The position numbers and the translations under genes were made by a program. A DNA stretch of 63,639 bases from NCBI GenBank assembly GCA_024636215.1, contig JAGXHL010000016.1, forward strand, positions 1 through 63,639. The letters run 5' to 3'. The notes under the pieces were generated by a model. It had not been told where the DNA came from. It searched no databases and saw only the letters and a list, made by a program, of their open reading frames with translations. The DNA comes from Deltaproteobacteria bacterium (lineage in GTDB: Bacteria > Desulfobacterota > Desulfuromonadia > Desulfuromonadales > BM103). Shown piece by piece: positions 1 to 8,782 of this stretch; position 1 is the stretch's first letter, and every line of letters starts with the position of its first letter.

Positions 1-148
1 CCATGAGCCGGCTGCAAATCCGGCTGTTTGGCCCATATTTCAGCTCCTTTTTGGTCCATAGCTACGGCTATGAACCTGCAAATGAGCTAAAATCTGTTCT
101 CAAACATCCAAATTTTCGCTTCGGCCCGGATAGTCCGACAGACTGCTA
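1..148. repeat. MITE-like palindromic element, copy A (cut by window start)
   Basis: This is the same element as the complete copy at 12767-12933, with its left terminus lost off the window edge. Visible parts are the small stem AGCCGG/CCGGCT near the left edge, the paired arms around CATATTTCAGCTC and GAGCTAAAATCTG, and the central CATAG/CTATG stem. The right terminus ends at 148. Read leftward, that terminus begins TAGCAGTCTGTCGGACTAT, matching the inverted terminus of the full copy. The lysA stop codon (100-102) lies inside the element. Confidence 0.85.
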
Positions 149-1404
149 GCCGGCAGAACATCTTCATCAAAGTTCAGGGTCTGAAAATAATCTGCATTGG
201 TTTCCGCGCGACGGATCAGTTCAACGCTGCCATCCGTACGCAGCAGGAGTTCTTTGGGACGCAAACGGCCATTGTACTGGAAGCCCATGGCATGGCCGTG
301 AGCGCCGGTGTCGTGAATCGCGAGCAGGTCGCCTTCTTGAATCGGCGGCATCTCACGCTGAACAGCAAACTTATCGTTGTTTTCACAGAGGGAGCCTGCG
401 ATGTCGTAAGCTTTTGATTTTTCCTGGTCGATTTTGCCGATCACATTAACGTGATGATATGCATCGTACATGGCCGGACGCATCAGGGATGACATGCAGG
501 CATCAACGCCGACGTATTCGCGATAGATACTTTTGTGGTTAATAGCTTTGGTAATCAATGCGCCGTGAGGCCCGGTGATCCAGCGGCCGCTTTCCATGTA
601 CATGCGTGGGGCGTAACCGTGTGCCGATTTAAACTCGTCAAAAAGAGTTGTGATCTCAGCGGCCATAGCGTCCAGGTTGAGTTCCTTGTCGGCTGGATTG
701 TAAGGGATTCCGAGGCCGCCACCGATATTGAGGAATTCAAATCGTATTCCCAGCTCCTCTTCCACCAGAGCCGCAATCTGCAGAAGCATACGCGCGGTTT
801 CCACCATGTAGGTATAATCCCGTTCATTTGAAGCCACCATGGTGTGCAGGCCAAACCGTTTGGCGCCGCGTTCCATAGCCATCTTGTAGGCTGAAATGAT
901 CTGCTCATAAGTAATGCCGTACTTGGCTTCAACCGGGTTGCCGATAATGATGTTACCGGTTCGGCGTGGCCCAGGATTGTAACGGAAGCAGACAACCTCC
1001 GGGAATTCAGGAACCTTCGCGATCAGGGAGATATCGTCAAGATTCAGTATGCAGCCTCCCTCTGCCGCTGCAGCCAGAAATTCTTCTTCGGTGGTGTTGT
1101 TCGAAGTGAACATGATGTCTTCACCTTTGCCGCCAACCTGTCTGCTTAGGATCAGTTCTGGAATGGAACTGCAATCGAAACCGAAATCCAGCTTTTTCAT
1201 CAATTCCAGTATACGAGGGTTTGGCAGGGCTTTAACTGCGTAGTATTCGCGGAAGCCGGCTATGCCGGAGAAGGCTTTCTTCAACTGCTCTCCTGTTTCA
1301 AGAATGCCTGCCTCATCGTATATGTGGAAGGGCGTACCGTAGTGCTCGGCAAGATCGGCAGCGATCGGGAAAAGACGGTCCTGAAAAGATTGGGACATAG
1401 GCAT
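100..1404 (-). CDS. lysA: Diaminopimelate decarboxylase
   Basis: PLP enzyme of the fold III (alanine racemase-like) group that converts meso-diaminopimelate to L-lysine, the last step of lysine synthesis, in the cytosol. The 434 residues are a normal length. The PLP lysine is K58 in YYAVKALPNP. A glycine-rich phosphate-binding loop (NIGGGLG), the CENND substrate cysteine segment and the C-terminal HDTGAHGHAMG motif are all present. The start at 1404 has AAGGAG ten bases upstream, and a second ATG two codons on is possible. No lysine-pathway neighbour is present. The final 15 residues (SSLSDYPGRSENLDV) and the TGA stop are encoded by repeat copy A, so the native C-terminus has been replaced or extended. 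A carboxynorspermidine decarboxylase is a distant alternative. Confidence 0.9.
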   Translation of the reverse strand: MPMSQSFQDRLFPIAADLAEHYGTPFHIYDEAGILETGEQLKKAFSGIAGFREYYAVKALPNPRILELMKKLDFGFDCSSIPELILSRQVGGKGEDIMFTSNNTTEEEFLAAAAEGGCILNLDDISLIAKVPEFPEVVCFRYNPGPRRTGNIIIGNPVEAKYGITYEQIISAYKMAMERGAKRFGLHTMVASNERDYTYMVETARMLLQIAALVEEELGIRFEFLNIGGGLGIPYNPADKELNLDAMAAEITTLFDEFKSAHGYAPRMYMESGRWITGPHGALITKAINHKSIYREYVGVDACMSSLMRPAMYDAYHHVNVIGKIDQEKSKAYDIAGSLCENNDKFAVQREMPPIQEGDLLAIHDTGAHGHAMGFQYNGRLRPKELLLRTDGSVELIRRAETNADYFQTLNFDEDVLPASSLSDYPGRSENLDV

Positions 1405-1554
1405 GATGGAAAAACTCCTTACGGTGATCGTGATTTAACAGTTGGGGGAGTGACAGCTCCTCACAGGTAAAGGGCAAGATATAACCGATCAGGTCAGAAA
1501 AGACAAGGGGGCAGACACAGGTTCGGACGCTCGGGAAAAACTATTCTGGCGCAG

Positions 1555-2781
1555 TTATGATGATTTTCTGCTTGCGGAGAAGGTGAAATACCAGATTGAT
1601 GACACCACCTGCAGGCTGACAACCAGGCCAAATCCGGCGGCGTAACCTGAGGAGTCGTAGCCACCGGAAGTTGACTGCGGCCAGAGACTGATAATCAGGC
1701 CGATCACCCATTGGGCAGCAAAAGCCGCCAGGAACACCAATAGGTTTAAGCCGGTATTGGCCCGGCCGGCAAGGTTTTTGGGAAAGCTCTGTGAAAGGAC
1801 AGCATAGGGTAGAATGCATGCCGTTCCGCAAAAGCCGAAGAGTAACCAGACAGGAAGCGTCCATGCCGTGACCTGAATGACCAGAAGCGTCTGTATGAGG
1901 AGAAACGCCAGCATGCCGGCGGCCGCTACAGACATCGGTCGAATGTGACGACGTGACAAGCGTTCGGCCAGCGCACCAAAGGCAAAATAACCGATGATCA
2001 TGGCGATCGAAACGCCCATCAGAGTATTGGCCACAGCCATGCGATCGTAGTTGGCAACGTCGCGCAGCCAGGGTCCTGACCAGAGGCCGAGGATTGAAAG
2101 GTAGGCGGCCTGCGCGGTGACGGCCCAGGGAGCAACCGCCCAGAACACCTGGTTGGTGAAGACCTGTTTGATTCCGTTCAGTTGCTCAGCGATGGTTTCT
2201 CCTGAATGATCGCCTGCTTTCTCCGGAACGATGAAAAACACACCCATAGCGGCAATCAGAGTCACTCCTGCCAGTATGAGAAAGACCCCGCGCCAGTCGG
2301 TAAATTGTAAAAACAGCTCCACCGGTGTTGTTGCTGCGAGAGCGCCGATGCCGCCGGAGACCATTTGAATGCCGTTGGCCAGGGGCAGTCGTTCTGATGG
2401 CAGCCATAGGGTGAAGGCTTTAAAGGCTGCCATGAGGCACGCTGATACGCCAAGTCCGATCAGGGCCCGGCCGAGCATCAACCCCGAAAGCGTTTCCGCC
2501 CTGGCAAAGACAAGGGCGCCCGCCGCAGCGAATAATAAAAGGCTTGCCTCGACGCGACGTGCTCCATAACGATCGAGAAGGACTCCCAGGGGCAGCTGAA
2601 AGACAGCGAAGGCGAGGAAGTAGGCTGAAGTTAACAGCCCCAGGCTGGCTGAATCGACGCCGACATCACGGACCAGGTCCGGGGCAATGACTGCGTTGAC
2701 AGTGCGAAAAAGATAAGAAAGAAAGTAACCAAGAGCGAAGGGGATAAACACCCGCAGCAGGGTGGTAGGGCGCACTGACAT
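1555..2781 (-). CDS. MFS transporter
   Basis: Inner-membrane carrier of the major facilitator superfamily, 408 residues, with about twelve hydrophobic segments and a cytoplasmic-loop motif LLDRYGARR after the second segment (the family's G-x-L-x-D-R-x-G signature). It begins 11 bases after the polyphosphate glucokinase stop and is the last gene of the leftward TRAP-ppgK-MFS operon. The substrate cannot be read from sequence. The neighbouring kinase makes a sugar or a related organic nutrient conceivable, but that is inference. The 150 bases to lysA hold no obvious gene. Confidence 0.85.
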   Translation of the reverse strand: MSVRPTTLLRVFIPFALGYFLSYLFRTVNAVIAPDLVRDVGVDSASLGLLTSAYFLAFAVFQLPLGVLLDRYGARRVEASLLLFAAAGALVFARAETLSGLMLGRALIGLGVSACLMAAFKAFTLWLPSERLPLANGIQMVSGGIGALAATTPVELFLQFTDWRGVFLILAGVTLIAAMGVFFIVPEKAGDHSGETIAEQLNGIKQVFTNQVFWAVAPWAVTAQAAYLSILGLWSGPWLRDVANYDRMAVANTLMGVSIAMIIGYFAFGALAERLSRRHIRPMSVAAAGMLAFLLIQTLLVIQVTAWTLPVWLLFGFCGTACILPYAVLSQSFPKNLAGRANTGLNLLVFLAAFAAQWVIGLIISLWPQSTSGGYDSSGYAAGFGLVVSLQVVSSIWYFTFSASRKSS

Positions 2782-2792
2782 GAGTCAAAACC

Positions 2793-3524
2793 TTATCGCA
2801 AAACGGCTGCTGCCGCACCGATAATCCCCGCATCGTTACGCAACTCTGCCGGCAGCACTCTGGTATTAATGGTCAACTCCGGGCAGAAAAGAGCGTGCTC
2901 GCGACTGATTTCACCACCAATGATAAAAAGGTCGGGCCAGAAGAGCTCTTCCAGGCGATGGAGATAGTCGTCGAAACGTTTCGCCCATTCGGCATAGGAC
3001 AGGTTCAACCTGGTTTTTACTGCCGCCGAGGCGAAGTGTTCGGCAACTTTGCCGTTTAGTATGATGTGTCCCAGTTCCGTGTTTGGGACCAGGGTCTGGT
3101 CACGGAACAAAGCCGTTCCTAAACCGGTCCCGGCGGTCACAACGATCGTTGTGCCGGACGCGTTACTGCCGGCGCCATAATGCATTTCAGCCAGACCTGC
3201 CGCATCGGCGTCATTCATAACGATTACCTTGCCGCAGCCTGGTGTAGAGAACAATTCAGCCGCATCTATGCCGATCCAGGCCCGATCAATATTTGCTGCA
3301 GTGCAGACGACGCCTTTGCGAACGACAGCAGGCAGTCCACAGCCCACGGGGCCTGTCCAATTAAAACCCTCAATAAGATCGGAAATTATGGCTGAGATTG
3401 CTACAGGCGATGCAGGCTGAGGTGTGGGGACGCGTATCCGGTCCGTGGCCAGAGTGCCGTCCATGGGGTTGACCAGGGCCGCTTTAATTCCTGACCCGCC
3501 GATGTCGATACCTAGAATATTCAT
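2793..3524 (-). CDS. ppgK: Polyphosphate glucokinase (ROK family)
   Basis: Cytosolic kinase that phosphorylates glucose using inorganic polyphosphate (often also ATP). The ROK fold is evident from the N-terminal phosphate loop [14 protein letters not shown], the catalytic [10 protein letters not shown] segment with its aspartate, the [12 protein letters not shown] phosphate-2 loop and LVPNTELGH. The PTPQPASP and [11 protein letters not shown] segments are typical of the polyphosphate-using subgroup rather than of zinc-containing ROK sugar kinases. The 243 residues fit the family. The start is the ATG at 3522-3524, which shares one base with the dctM stop (TAATG), implying coupled translation. 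The frame stays open upstream, but that part is only a shadow of dctM. A polyphosphate kinase inside a TRAP operon is unusual. Confidence 0.88.
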   Translation of the reverse strand: MNILGIDIGGSGIKAALVNPMDGTLATDRIRVPTPQPASPVAISAIISDLIEGFNWTGPVGCGLPAVVRKGVVCTAANIDRAWIGIDAAELFSTPGCGKVIVMNDADAAGLAEMHYGAGSNASGTTIVVTAGTGLGTALFRDQTLVPNTELGHIILNGKVAEHFASAAVKTRLNLSYAEWAKRFDDYLHRLEELFWPDLFIIGGEISREHALFCPELTINTRVLPAELRNDAGIIGAAAAVLR

Positions 3525-4819
3525 TAGTGTCCTGCGAAACCGAACCACTCCGGGTAGACGACCAGAATGGCAAGCACGATCGTTTGCAAAATGATAAAGG
3601 GTACGACGCCGTAGTAAATATCCATGGTCCGCACTTCGGGTGGTGCGACACCTTTCAGGTAAAAAAGGCTGAAGCCGAATGGCGGTGTCAAAAAAGACGT
3701 CTGCAGGTTCATGGCAACGAGTATGGCGTACCAGACCGGATCGATGCCAAGGTTGGCGGCAATCGGTGCCAAAATCGGTACAATGATATAGGAGATTTCT
3801 ACAAAGTCGATGAAAAAGCCGAGAATCATGATGAGTAACATGGAAAGAATAATGAAACCCCATTTTTCGCCCGGCAGGTTCATCATGAATTGCTCAACGA
3901 TCCAGTCTCCACCTGTATAGGTAAAAACCATCGAGAAGGCGGTGGCGCCGATCAGAATGGCGAAGACCATGGAACTGATCTTGATTGTCTCCAAAGAGCT
4001 GTCCCAGAGCATGCGAAATGAGAACTGCTGATAGAGGAGAGCCAGGATGATCGCTCCAATACCACCTACCGAGGATGATTCAGTCGGCGTTGCCACTCCG
4101 GTCAGGATTGAACCGAGGACAAGGATAATCAGAATAAGCGGCGGTACGATCGCCTTGAGAGCATGGCCGATCTGTTGCCTCTTGTTGCCGGATGAGGCTT
4201 CAAGGCGGACCGGCGGTGCCAGATCCTTTTTGATTATGGTAATAATGACGATGTAGGTAACGTAGAAGGCGACCAGCGACAAACCCGGCCAGAATGCCGC
4301 CTTGAACAGATCTCCGACCGGTTCCTGAAAGACATCGCCGAGGATAATCAGCACGATTGATGGCGGGATGATCTGTCCCAGAGTGCCCGCGGCACAGATT
4401 GACCCGGTGGCAAGACGCTTGTCGTAGTTGTGCTTAAGCATGACTGGCAGGGAAATGACCCCCATGGCGACCACGCTGGCCCCGACCACCCCGGTGGATG
4501 CCGCGAGCAGCGCGCCTACCAAAACTGTCGAAATGGCGATGCCGCCACGAATCTCGCCGAATAAGAACCCCATTGATTCCAGCAGACGTTCGGCCAGTCG
4601 CGATTTCTGTAAGACGATCCCCATGAAGATGAACAGTGGAATAGCCATCAGAATGGTGTTGTTCATAATCGACCAGATGCGGTGAGGCATCAGGGAAAAA
4701 ATTTGCGTTCCCTCGGCCAGAAGACCGAAAAAAACCGCAACGCCACCGAATGTAAACGCCACCGGAAAGCCCAGAAGCAACATTGCCAGGGCTGTAGTGA
4801 ACATTATAAGACCGATCAT
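3524..4819 (-). CDS. dctM: TRAP transporter large permease DctM
   Basis: Large membrane subunit of a tripartite ATP-independent periplasmic transporter, which drives solute uptake with a sodium or proton gradient. The 431 residues carry about twelve hydrophobic helices. Recognisable DctM elements are the N-terminal [13 protein letters not shown], the [18 protein letters not shown] loop, [17 protein letters not shown], and near the C-terminus a second re-entrant-like segment with [12 protein letters not shown]. It follows dctQ by 87 bases and overlaps ppgK by one base. It is part of a complete P-Q-M set. Confidence 0.93.
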   Translation of the reverse strand: MIGLIMFTTALAMLLLGFPVAFTFGGVAVFFGLLAEGTQIFSLMPHRIWSIMNNTILMAIPLFIFMGIVLQKSRLAERLLESMGFLFGEIRGGIAISTVLVGALLAASTGVVGASVVAMGVISLPVMLKHNYDKRLATGSICAAGTLGQIIPPSIVLIILGDVFQEPVGDLFKAAFWPGLSLVAFYVTYIVIITIIKKDLAPPVRLEASSGNKRQQIGHALKAIVPPLILIILVLGSILTGVATPTESSSVGGIGAIILALLYQQFSFRMLWDSSLETIKISSMVFAILIGATAFSMVFTYTGGDWIVEQFMMNLPGEKWGFIILSMLLIMILGFFIDFVEISYIIVPILAPIAANLGIDPVWYAILVAMNLQTSFLTPPFGFSLFYLKGVAPPEVRTMDIYYGVVPFIILQTIVLAILVVYPEWFGFAGH

Positions 4820-4906
4820 ATTAGCTGACTTTTCGTTCCTTTATTTAATGTGGGCGCCGGATTCCGCAAAATCTTTGAATAGTTTTATTGAGCCTTTTTG
4901 TCGGGA

Positions 4907-5449
4907 TTACAGGATTGCCTTGTCTTCGATATGATGCACCGGTGGCGCTTCGACACCTCTGAAAATGTTGATGTTATGAAGCACAAAGCCTATGGCTGAA
5001 ACAACCAGGAAGACAAAGGAGGCCGGGATCACCGACTTGATCAGCCAGCGATAGCTCAAACCACCCGGGTCGCCGCTGATTTCTCCGGAAGCAAACGCTT
5101 CATGGACGTACCAGAATGAGCCTTCGATGATCAGGAGACTAAGGGGAATGAGAAACAGCAGAGCCCCGCCGATGTTGACAATGGCTTTCCAGCGTGGAGT
5201 AAAACGGTCGTAAAGAATATCGACCCGGACGTGTCCGTCCTCCTTCAGCGTATAGGCCATGCCAAACAGGAAGACCACGGAGAACAGATGCCATTCCATC
5301 TCCTGCAGTGCAATCGAGCCGGAGTTGAAAAAATAACGCATGATAGAATCGTAGAAGACATTGACCAGCATAACCAGGTTCAAAAAGCCGGCGATCCAAC
5401 CCATAAGGTTTGAAAAACGATTAAAGATTTTTTCCATTTTCAGGAGCAT
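4907..5449 (-). CDS. dctQ: TRAP transporter small permease DctQ
   Basis: Small four-helix membrane subunit that pairs with DctM, 180 residues. Hydrophobic stretches are near residues 15-35, 50-65, 90-112 and 135-160. The family's conserved FYDSIMRYFFNSG and EMEWHLFSVVFLFGMAYTL regions are present. Two in-frame ATGs (5449 and 5437) are possible, and only the first has a weak AAGG upstream. It lies downstream of a strong hairpin after dctP, which would allow the binding protein to be made in excess over the permease. Confidence 0.9.
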   Translation of the reverse strand: MLLKMEKIFNRFSNLMGWIAGFLNLVMLVNVFYDSIMRYFFNSGSIALQEMEWHLFSVVFLFGMAYTLKEDGHVRVDILYDRFTPRWKAIVNIGGALLFLIPLSLLIIEGSFWYVHEAFASGEISGDPGGLSYRWLIKSVIPASFVFLVVSAIGFVLHNINIFRGVEAPPVHHIEDKAIL

Positions 5450-5470
5450 AAAGGGCCTTGTCTTTTAACT

Positions 5471-5498
5471 CAGGCTCCCGGCCGGGGCCGGGAGCCTG
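5471..5498 (-). terminator. Intercistronic hairpin between dctP and dctQ
   Basis: A perfect GC-rich stem, CAGGCTCCCGGC paired with GCCGGGAGCCTG around a four-base loop, starts 7 bases after the dctP stop. In the leftward transcript it is followed by AGTTAAAAGA rather than a long U tract. It may act as a partial terminator or as an mRNA-stabilising 3' structure. Such structures commonly raise the level of binding-protein mRNA over permease mRNA in transport operons. Confidence 0.7.
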
Positions 5499-5505
5499 GT
5501 GCCTG

Positions 5506-6621
5506 CTATTCGAGGTTGTCCTTGAGATAAGCATAGTCGGAAATCACTGTCCATTTACGAGCCATTTTCATGTAAGCTTTCTGGGAGTCGAGGATCTCTT
5601 TGAACTTGGGGTCTGCTTCTGCACTTGCGGCCAGAAGTTCGTCATTCGCTTGCTTCATGGCAGCGATGATCTCCGGGGAGAAGGTGCGAATCTTCACCTC
5701 CGGGTATTCTTTTTCTATCGATGCCCAGTTGACTGCGCTTTCGTGATAAGAGCGGACGTACATGTCGAAGGCGGCAAATTCCATGGCGACCGTCAGGATC
5801 TCCTGAAGATGCTCAGGCAGTGCATCAAACTTTTCCTTGTTGACCATGAACTGTAGTTCGGTTGCCGGTTCATGCCAACCCGTATAGTAGTAAGGGGCAA
5901 TTTTCTGAAAGCCCATGTTGAGATCAAGAGAAGGGCCGACCCACTCGAGAGCATCGATCGTGCCGCGATCAAGGGCGGTATAAAGCTCCCCCGGAGCAAT
6001 ATTGGTGACGACAACGCCGAGCTTGGAGAGAACTTCACCGGCGAAGCCGGGGATGCGCATCTTCAGGCCGTTAAAGTCGTCAAGGCTATTGATCTCCTTG
6101 CGGAACCATCCGCCCATCTGATTGCTGGTGTTGCCGCCCGGGAAGGCGTAGACGCCATGCTTGTCGTAAACATCTTTCATCAATTCCATGCCGCCGCCGT
6201 AATAGAACCAGGCGTACTGCTCGGGGGCGATCATACCGAACGGCATGGTGGTAAAAAACATGGTGTTGGGATCCTTGCCTTTCCAGTAGTAGGAGGCCGA
6301 ATGGCCCATTTCATACTGCCCGGCTTTGACCATGTCGAGAATGCCGAATGCTGCCTTGTGCTTGTTGGCTGAGTCGATCCGGATCTCCAGTTCACCATTG
6401 GACATGGCCTTGACCATGTCGGCCATCTTGATAACGGCATCACCGAAGATGGGGAAACCGGTGCCCCATGTCTGGGCCAGCTTCCAGACGATGGCTTCTT
6501 TCTCGACCTCTGCAGCTTCTTGCTTTGGTGCTTGTTGCTCACTGCAGGCTGTCAAGCCCAGGAATGCGAAAACCATCAAGAAACCGGTGGACAACTTCAG
6601 AAAACGCTTCATCTGTTTCAT
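5506..6621 (-). CDS. dctP: TRAP transporter substrate-binding lipoprotein (DctP/TakP-like)
   Basis: Periplasmic solute receptor of the TRAP system, 371 residues. The start at 6621 is chosen because AAGGAGG lies seven bases upstream and because it opens a lipoprotein signal (KRFLKLSTGFLMVFAFLGLT followed by the lipobox cysteine). DctP-family regions visible include the conserved arginine loop (LKMRIPGFAGEVL) and the ALEWVGPSLD segment. The latter, with YYYTGWHEPATELQFMVN, resembles the TakP subgroup, which binds 2-oxo acids, often with a metal ion. It is the first gene of the operon and diverges from the quinone oxidoreductase gene. The ligand assignment is inference. Confidence 0.9.
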   Translation of the reverse strand: MKQMKRFLKLSTGFLMVFAFLGLTACSEQQAPKQEAAEVEKEAIVWKLAQTWGTGFPIFGDAVIKMADMVKAMSNGELEIRIDSANKHKAAFGILDMVKAGQYEMGHSASYYWKGKDPNTMFFTTMPFGMIAPEQYAWFYYGGGMELMKDVYDKHGVYAFPGGNTSNQMGGWFRKEINSLDDFNGLKMRIPGFAGEVLSKLGVVVTNIAPGELYTALDRGTIDALEWVGPSLDLNMGFQKIAPYYYTGWHEPATELQFMVNKEKFDALPEHLQEILTVAMEFAAFDMYVRSYHESAVNWASIEKEYPEVKIRTFSPEIIAAMKQANDELLAASAEADPKFKEILDSQKAYMKMARKWTVISDYAYLKDNLE

Positions 6622-6730
6622 TTTTGCTCCTCCTTCGCGAGTTTTAGGCCAGGCTTGGTGCCTCTGAAAAATTACAGGCATGCCACGAGAAACGCTTAAT
6701 CCACAAATTTAAACTATGCATGAAACTCAG

Positions 6731-6745
6731 GCGTTGTCAATGCCA
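6731..6745 (-). promoter_or_regulatory. Possible sigma-54 promoter for the TRAP operon
   Basis: On the leftward strand the sequence TGGCATTGACAACGC has the invariant GG and GC ten bases apart and a good -24 half (TGGCAT), but a poor -12 half (ACGC instead of TTGC). It would give a leader of about 100 bases before dctP. A TTGACA hexamer lies inside it, so a sigma-70 reading is also possible. Confidence 0.3.
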
Positions 6746-6882
6746 TGGTTATAATGGTTTCAGGTGTTTGCCTGATTATCAAGGCTTGACGATCAGCTTG
6801 TGAATGTTATTTTTAAGGCTCAACGATAGTGATGACTTTGAAACCAGATTAGTCAATTAAAAACAACCAGGGAGATTTGTCA

Positions 6883-7860
6883 ATGAGCAAAGCGATTCGT
6901 ATCCATGAAACAGGCGGCCCGGAGGTCTTGCGTTGGGAAGAGGTCGTAATCGGTCATCCCGGGCCGGGTGAGGTTCACATACGTCAGAGTGCCGTGGGCC
7001 TGAATTTTATCGATATTTACCATCGCAGCGGGCTCTATCCGCTGCCCGAGTTGCCGGCGACGCCGGGCATGGAAGGCGCGGGAACGGTTGTTGCCACGGG
7101 GGAGGGCGTTGAAGGCCTGGCTCCCGGTGATCGTGTTGCCTATGCGGGCTTGCCGCCCGGTGCCTATGCCGAGGAACGTCTGATTCCTGCTCACCGTCTG
7201 GTGTTGCTGCCCGATGCAATCAGTGATCAGCAGGCGGCAGGAATGATGCTGCAAGGGATGACCGCGCAGTACCTTTTGCGCAGCACTTTTCATGTCAAGC
7301 CGGGGGATACAATTCTGTTTCATGCCGCCGCCGGTGGTGTTGGCCTGATCGCCTGCCAGTGGGCCAAGGCGCTGGGCGCCACAGTCATAGGTACGGTAGG
7401 CAGCCCGGAAAAGGCGGAGCTCGCCAGAAAGCACGGTTGTGATTTCCCGCTGCTTTACCGTGAGGAGGATTGGGTCGGCAGGGTTAAGGAGATAACCGAC
7501 GGCGAAGGTGTGCCGGTGGTGTACGATTCTGTCGGAGGGGAAACTTTTCTGAAATCCCTCGACTGCCTGCGCCCCCTGGGGCTCCTGGCCTGCTTCGGTC
7601 AGGCTTCTGGACCTGTATCCGCCTTTGATCCGGCGCTGCTGGCGGCAAAGGGTTCACTCTTTTTGACCCGGCCGACTCTGATGACCTATACGGCCGATCG
7701 TGCTGACCTGCTGGCCAGCGCCGGGGAGCTTTTCGACATCGTTCAGTCAGGTGATGTGAAAATAGAGGTCAATCAGACCTATCCGCTAAGCGAGGCCGCG
7801 CAGGCTCATCGCGATCTTGAAGCCAGGAAAACCACGGGCTCCACAGTGCTGCTTGTCTAG
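6883..7860 (+). CDS. NADPH:quinone oxidoreductase (zinc-independent MDR family)
   Basis: Cytosolic medium-chain dehydrogenase/reductase of the QorA type that reduces quinones with NADPH. The 325 residues contain the GroES-like N-terminal half (PGMEGAGTVVATGEGV, PGDRVAYAG) and a Rossmann domain with HAAAGGVGLIACQWAK. No structural or catalytic zinc-cysteine cluster is visible, in keeping with quinone reductases. The ATG at 6883 is preceded by GGGAGA seven bases upstream, and an in-frame TTG six bases earlier is less likely. It stands alone, diverges from dctP and ends at a bidirectional terminator. Confidence 0.9.
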   Translation: MSKAIRIHETGGPEVLRWEEVVIGHPGPGEVHIRQSAVGLNFIDIYHRSGLYPLPELPATPGMEGAGTVVATGEGVEGLAPGDRVAYAGLPPGAYAEERLIPAHRLVLLPDAISDQQAAGMMLQGMTAQYLLRSTFHVKPGDTILFHAAAGGVGLIACQWAKALGATVIGTVGSPEKAELARKHGCDFPLLYREEDWVGRVKEITDGEGVPVVYDSVGGETFLKSLDCLRPLGLLACFGQASGPVSAFDPALLAAKGSLFLTRPTLMTYTADRADLLASAGELFDIVQSGDVKIEVNQTYPLSEAAQAHRDLEARKTTGSTVLLV

Positions 7861-7886
7861 GCATGGCCAGCTAATCAAAAAAAGCA

Positions 7887-7923
7887 AGGGACCGGGACAT
7901 AAAGTCCGGGTCCCTACTTTTTT
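7887..7923. terminator. Bidirectional terminator between qor-like gene and DUF1847
   Basis: The stem AGGGACCGGGAC/GTCCGGGTCCCT has one mismatch and an ATAAA loop. A run of A lies on its left and a run of seven T on its right, so it can stop both the rightward oxidoreductase transcript and the leftward DUF1847 transcript. Confidence 0.85.
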
Positions 7924-7953
7924 GCCCCCGTCGTTGTTTGTAGCGGGACGTCT

Positions 7954-8712
7954 TTAATCGTCGCTTTGGTGTTCGGCGATCTCTTCGTCACTCAAGACCG
8001 GTTGCATCTGCAATCGCTTGTAATAAAAGTTCTGGCCGTAGAGAACCGCTGCCGGGTTGTGTCCGGTAACCCGGTCTTTAACCACCAGAGTCGTAACCGG
8101 TGCATGCGAATATTTATTGAAGAGCATGTCATGGCCTACGCACAGCCCCATGATGATGTTCATCTCCATGCCTTCGGCATTCAGAATTCGGGCCTGAGCA
8201 ATCGGGTTGCAGGCCGGCTCAAAAGCTCCTGGCCTGACCTTGTCTGCTTCTTTCAAGTTGAGCTCGAGTTTGTCGATGCTGCCGGCTTTACAGCAGGCGG
8301 AATAAGGTTCCAGGCCCTGGGCCCTGAGAATCTCGCAGAGCCGATCGCACTCATCCAGAAGACCAATACAGGTGGCGATGCCGATCTTTTTGAAGCCCAT
8401 CAGTTTCGCCAAAGCGATCGTGTCCTCAATTCTTGTCCAGCGGGCGTTGACGGTATCGGAGCCGGGTACGGGTTGGTAACAAAGACCCTCAACTTTGGCA
8501 GCGACCCTGGCCAGACGTGCATCAGAGTCCTTGCCCTGGTATTTCATGAAGGAATCATAAATTATCTCTGCGTGGGGTTCAGATGGACAATAGACCGGTT
8601 TGTTGGGTTTGTTCGCCGGGTCACTCCAGCAATTTGTGGTGCCTTGTTTCTTCCAGATCGAACTGCAACTTGAACAGGTATGTTGAGGTTTTGGTGATTT
8701 TTTCTGAGACAT
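7954..8712 (-). CDS. DUF1847 cysteine-rich metal-binding protein
   Basis: 252-residue soluble protein of the DUF1847 family, of unknown function, common in anaerobes. The start at 8712 has GGAGGA five bases upstream. The longer open frame to 9294 is a shadow of the kinase gene. Cysteines are abundant: HTCSSCSS near the N-terminus, then NCW, VYCP, LCYQP, ATCIGLLDEC, ACCKAGSID, EPACNP and GLCVGHD. This pattern suggests a bound zinc or iron-sulfur site. The histidine kinase lies 70 bases upstream on the same strand, so the two may be co-transcribed. Confidence 0.85.
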   Translation of the reverse strand: MSQKKSPKPQHTCSSCSSIWKKQGTTNCWSDPANKPNKPVYCPSEPHAEIIYDSFMKYQGKDSDARLARVAAKVEGLCYQPVPGSDTVNARWTRIEDTIALAKLMGFKKIGIATCIGLLDECDRLCEILRAQGLEPYSACCKAGSIDKLELNLKEADKVRPGAFEPACNPIAQARILNAEGMEMNIIMGLCVGHDMLFNKYSHAPVTTLVVKDRVTGHNPAAVLYGQNFYYKRLQMQPVLSDEEIAEHQSDD

Positions 8713-8782
8713 AAGTTCCTCCATTGGGATGTCAGTTGTACTGGAGGATAACCTGCTGTTGATGTGAAGTCCAGATTCTGTC

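Noticed and set aside
3525..3863. N-terminal extension of the polyphosphate glucokinase frame
   Set aside because: It reads through dctM in another frame; the true start at 3524 matches the ROK N-terminus and is stop-start coupled.
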